Positions 63,547 through 64,000 of a DNA stretch of 64,000 nucleotides are shown in pieces. The position numbers and the translations under genes are program-made. Below the pieces are notes generated by a model. That model saw only the letters and a list, made by a program, of their open reading frames with translations. It searched no databases and was not told the origin of the DNA. How positions within the stretch are numbered: the first letter of the stretch is position 1; each line of letters starts with the position of its first letter. Source of the DNA: Quercus robur (lineage: Eukaryota > Streptophyta > Magnoliopsida > Fagales > Fagaceae); NCBI RefSeq assembly GCF_932294415.1, contig NC_065537.1, positions 50,512,302 through 50,576,301 on the forward strand, read 5' to 3'.

Positions 63547-64000
63547 AACAAAGGTTTATTAAAAGCACCGATTATGGAGGCAGAAAGTATTGGAAAGTAA
63601 GATTTGTTCTAGCAAGAACACAAAATCAGTGCACTAGTTATCAATCTTAGGCATGATAAGAATCAGGTATCATAAATCAAATTCAATATAAGCAAAAAGA
63701 GATGATAAGTGTTAAAAGAACATAAATTCATTAGAGTTCAAAGCAAATACAAAAATAGATCAAAACCTGGATCCGAGGGAAGTCCTCGAACGAGGAAGAG
63801 CAAACTCAGGCAGATGCACTACTACTTGAGAGACAAAATATTTGTTTGGCGTTTGCCTTTTGAGGTTTTTCTCTTATTTGGTGGTGGAATAGTTTTAAAT
63901 TGAAGAAACTTTGTATATATAATAAACTTCGTATTCCTAGTCCAAGTGCAATTCGTATTACTATTATTCAAAGGAAAGCCACCGCCTGTTCTAACTTCTA
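63547..64000. other. Unique DNA after the duplication
   Basis: No gene recognised. The short open frame at 63709-63903 has no recognisable features. Confidence 0.4.

Overview
The window is nuclear DNA of a flowering plant, probably a woody eudicot. The evidence is AT-rich intergenic DNA with long poly(A)/(TA) tracts, spliced genes with GT-AG introns, a plant-specific AGC VIII kinase, a DUF295 gene pair, a ribosomal P2 gene with a telo-box/site II promoter, plant LINEs, a tRNA-derived SINE and many hAT, Tourist-like and Mutator-like miniature elements. I cannot name the species from sequence alone.

Only a few host genes look alive. They are a two-exon AGC VIII protein kinase (5790-8837, +), a three-exon acidic ribosomal protein P2 gene (25827-27912, +) and two near-identical single-exon DUF295 genes (49824-50768 and 62102-63046, both -). 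Weaker candidates are an unrecognised reading frame at 39827-40117, which may be the second exon of a gene whose promoter/first exon was multiplied, and an XS-domain gene whose last exons occur twice (45614-46577 and 57447-58408), both damaged.

The main story is structural. (1) 0-12.8 kb: a decayed hAT transposase, hAT miniature elements, the kinase and a 1.5 kb block (R1) that recurs at 21.8-23.4 kb (R2). (2) 12.9-32.4 kb: a large inverted duplication with a roughly 5 kb spacer. Its inner breakpoint cuts exon 2 of the P2 gene, so the left arm carries a truncated antisense P2 copy and the right arm the intact gene. One hAT element sits in the left arm only, and the right arm preserves the matching unoccupied site. 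(3) 31.6-39.8 kb: four head-to-tail units of 1.75-2.26 kb, each with a telo-box leader, a strong splice donor and a long TATG/CATA microsatellite that flips strand in its middle. A splice acceptor lies just after the array, so the units look like four alternative promoter/first-exon cassettes. (4) 41.6-63.5 kb: a direct duplication of about 10 kb (period about 12 kb) holding a LINE, an antisense LINE remnant, XS exons, a Mutator-like element and the DUF295 gene. The LINE part has diverged clearly more than the rest.

No retroviral or other capsid-bearing element was recognised. Coordinates of element ends come from matching terminal repeats and target-site duplications by eye. Gene models are based on open frames and splice signals and have no transcript support here.
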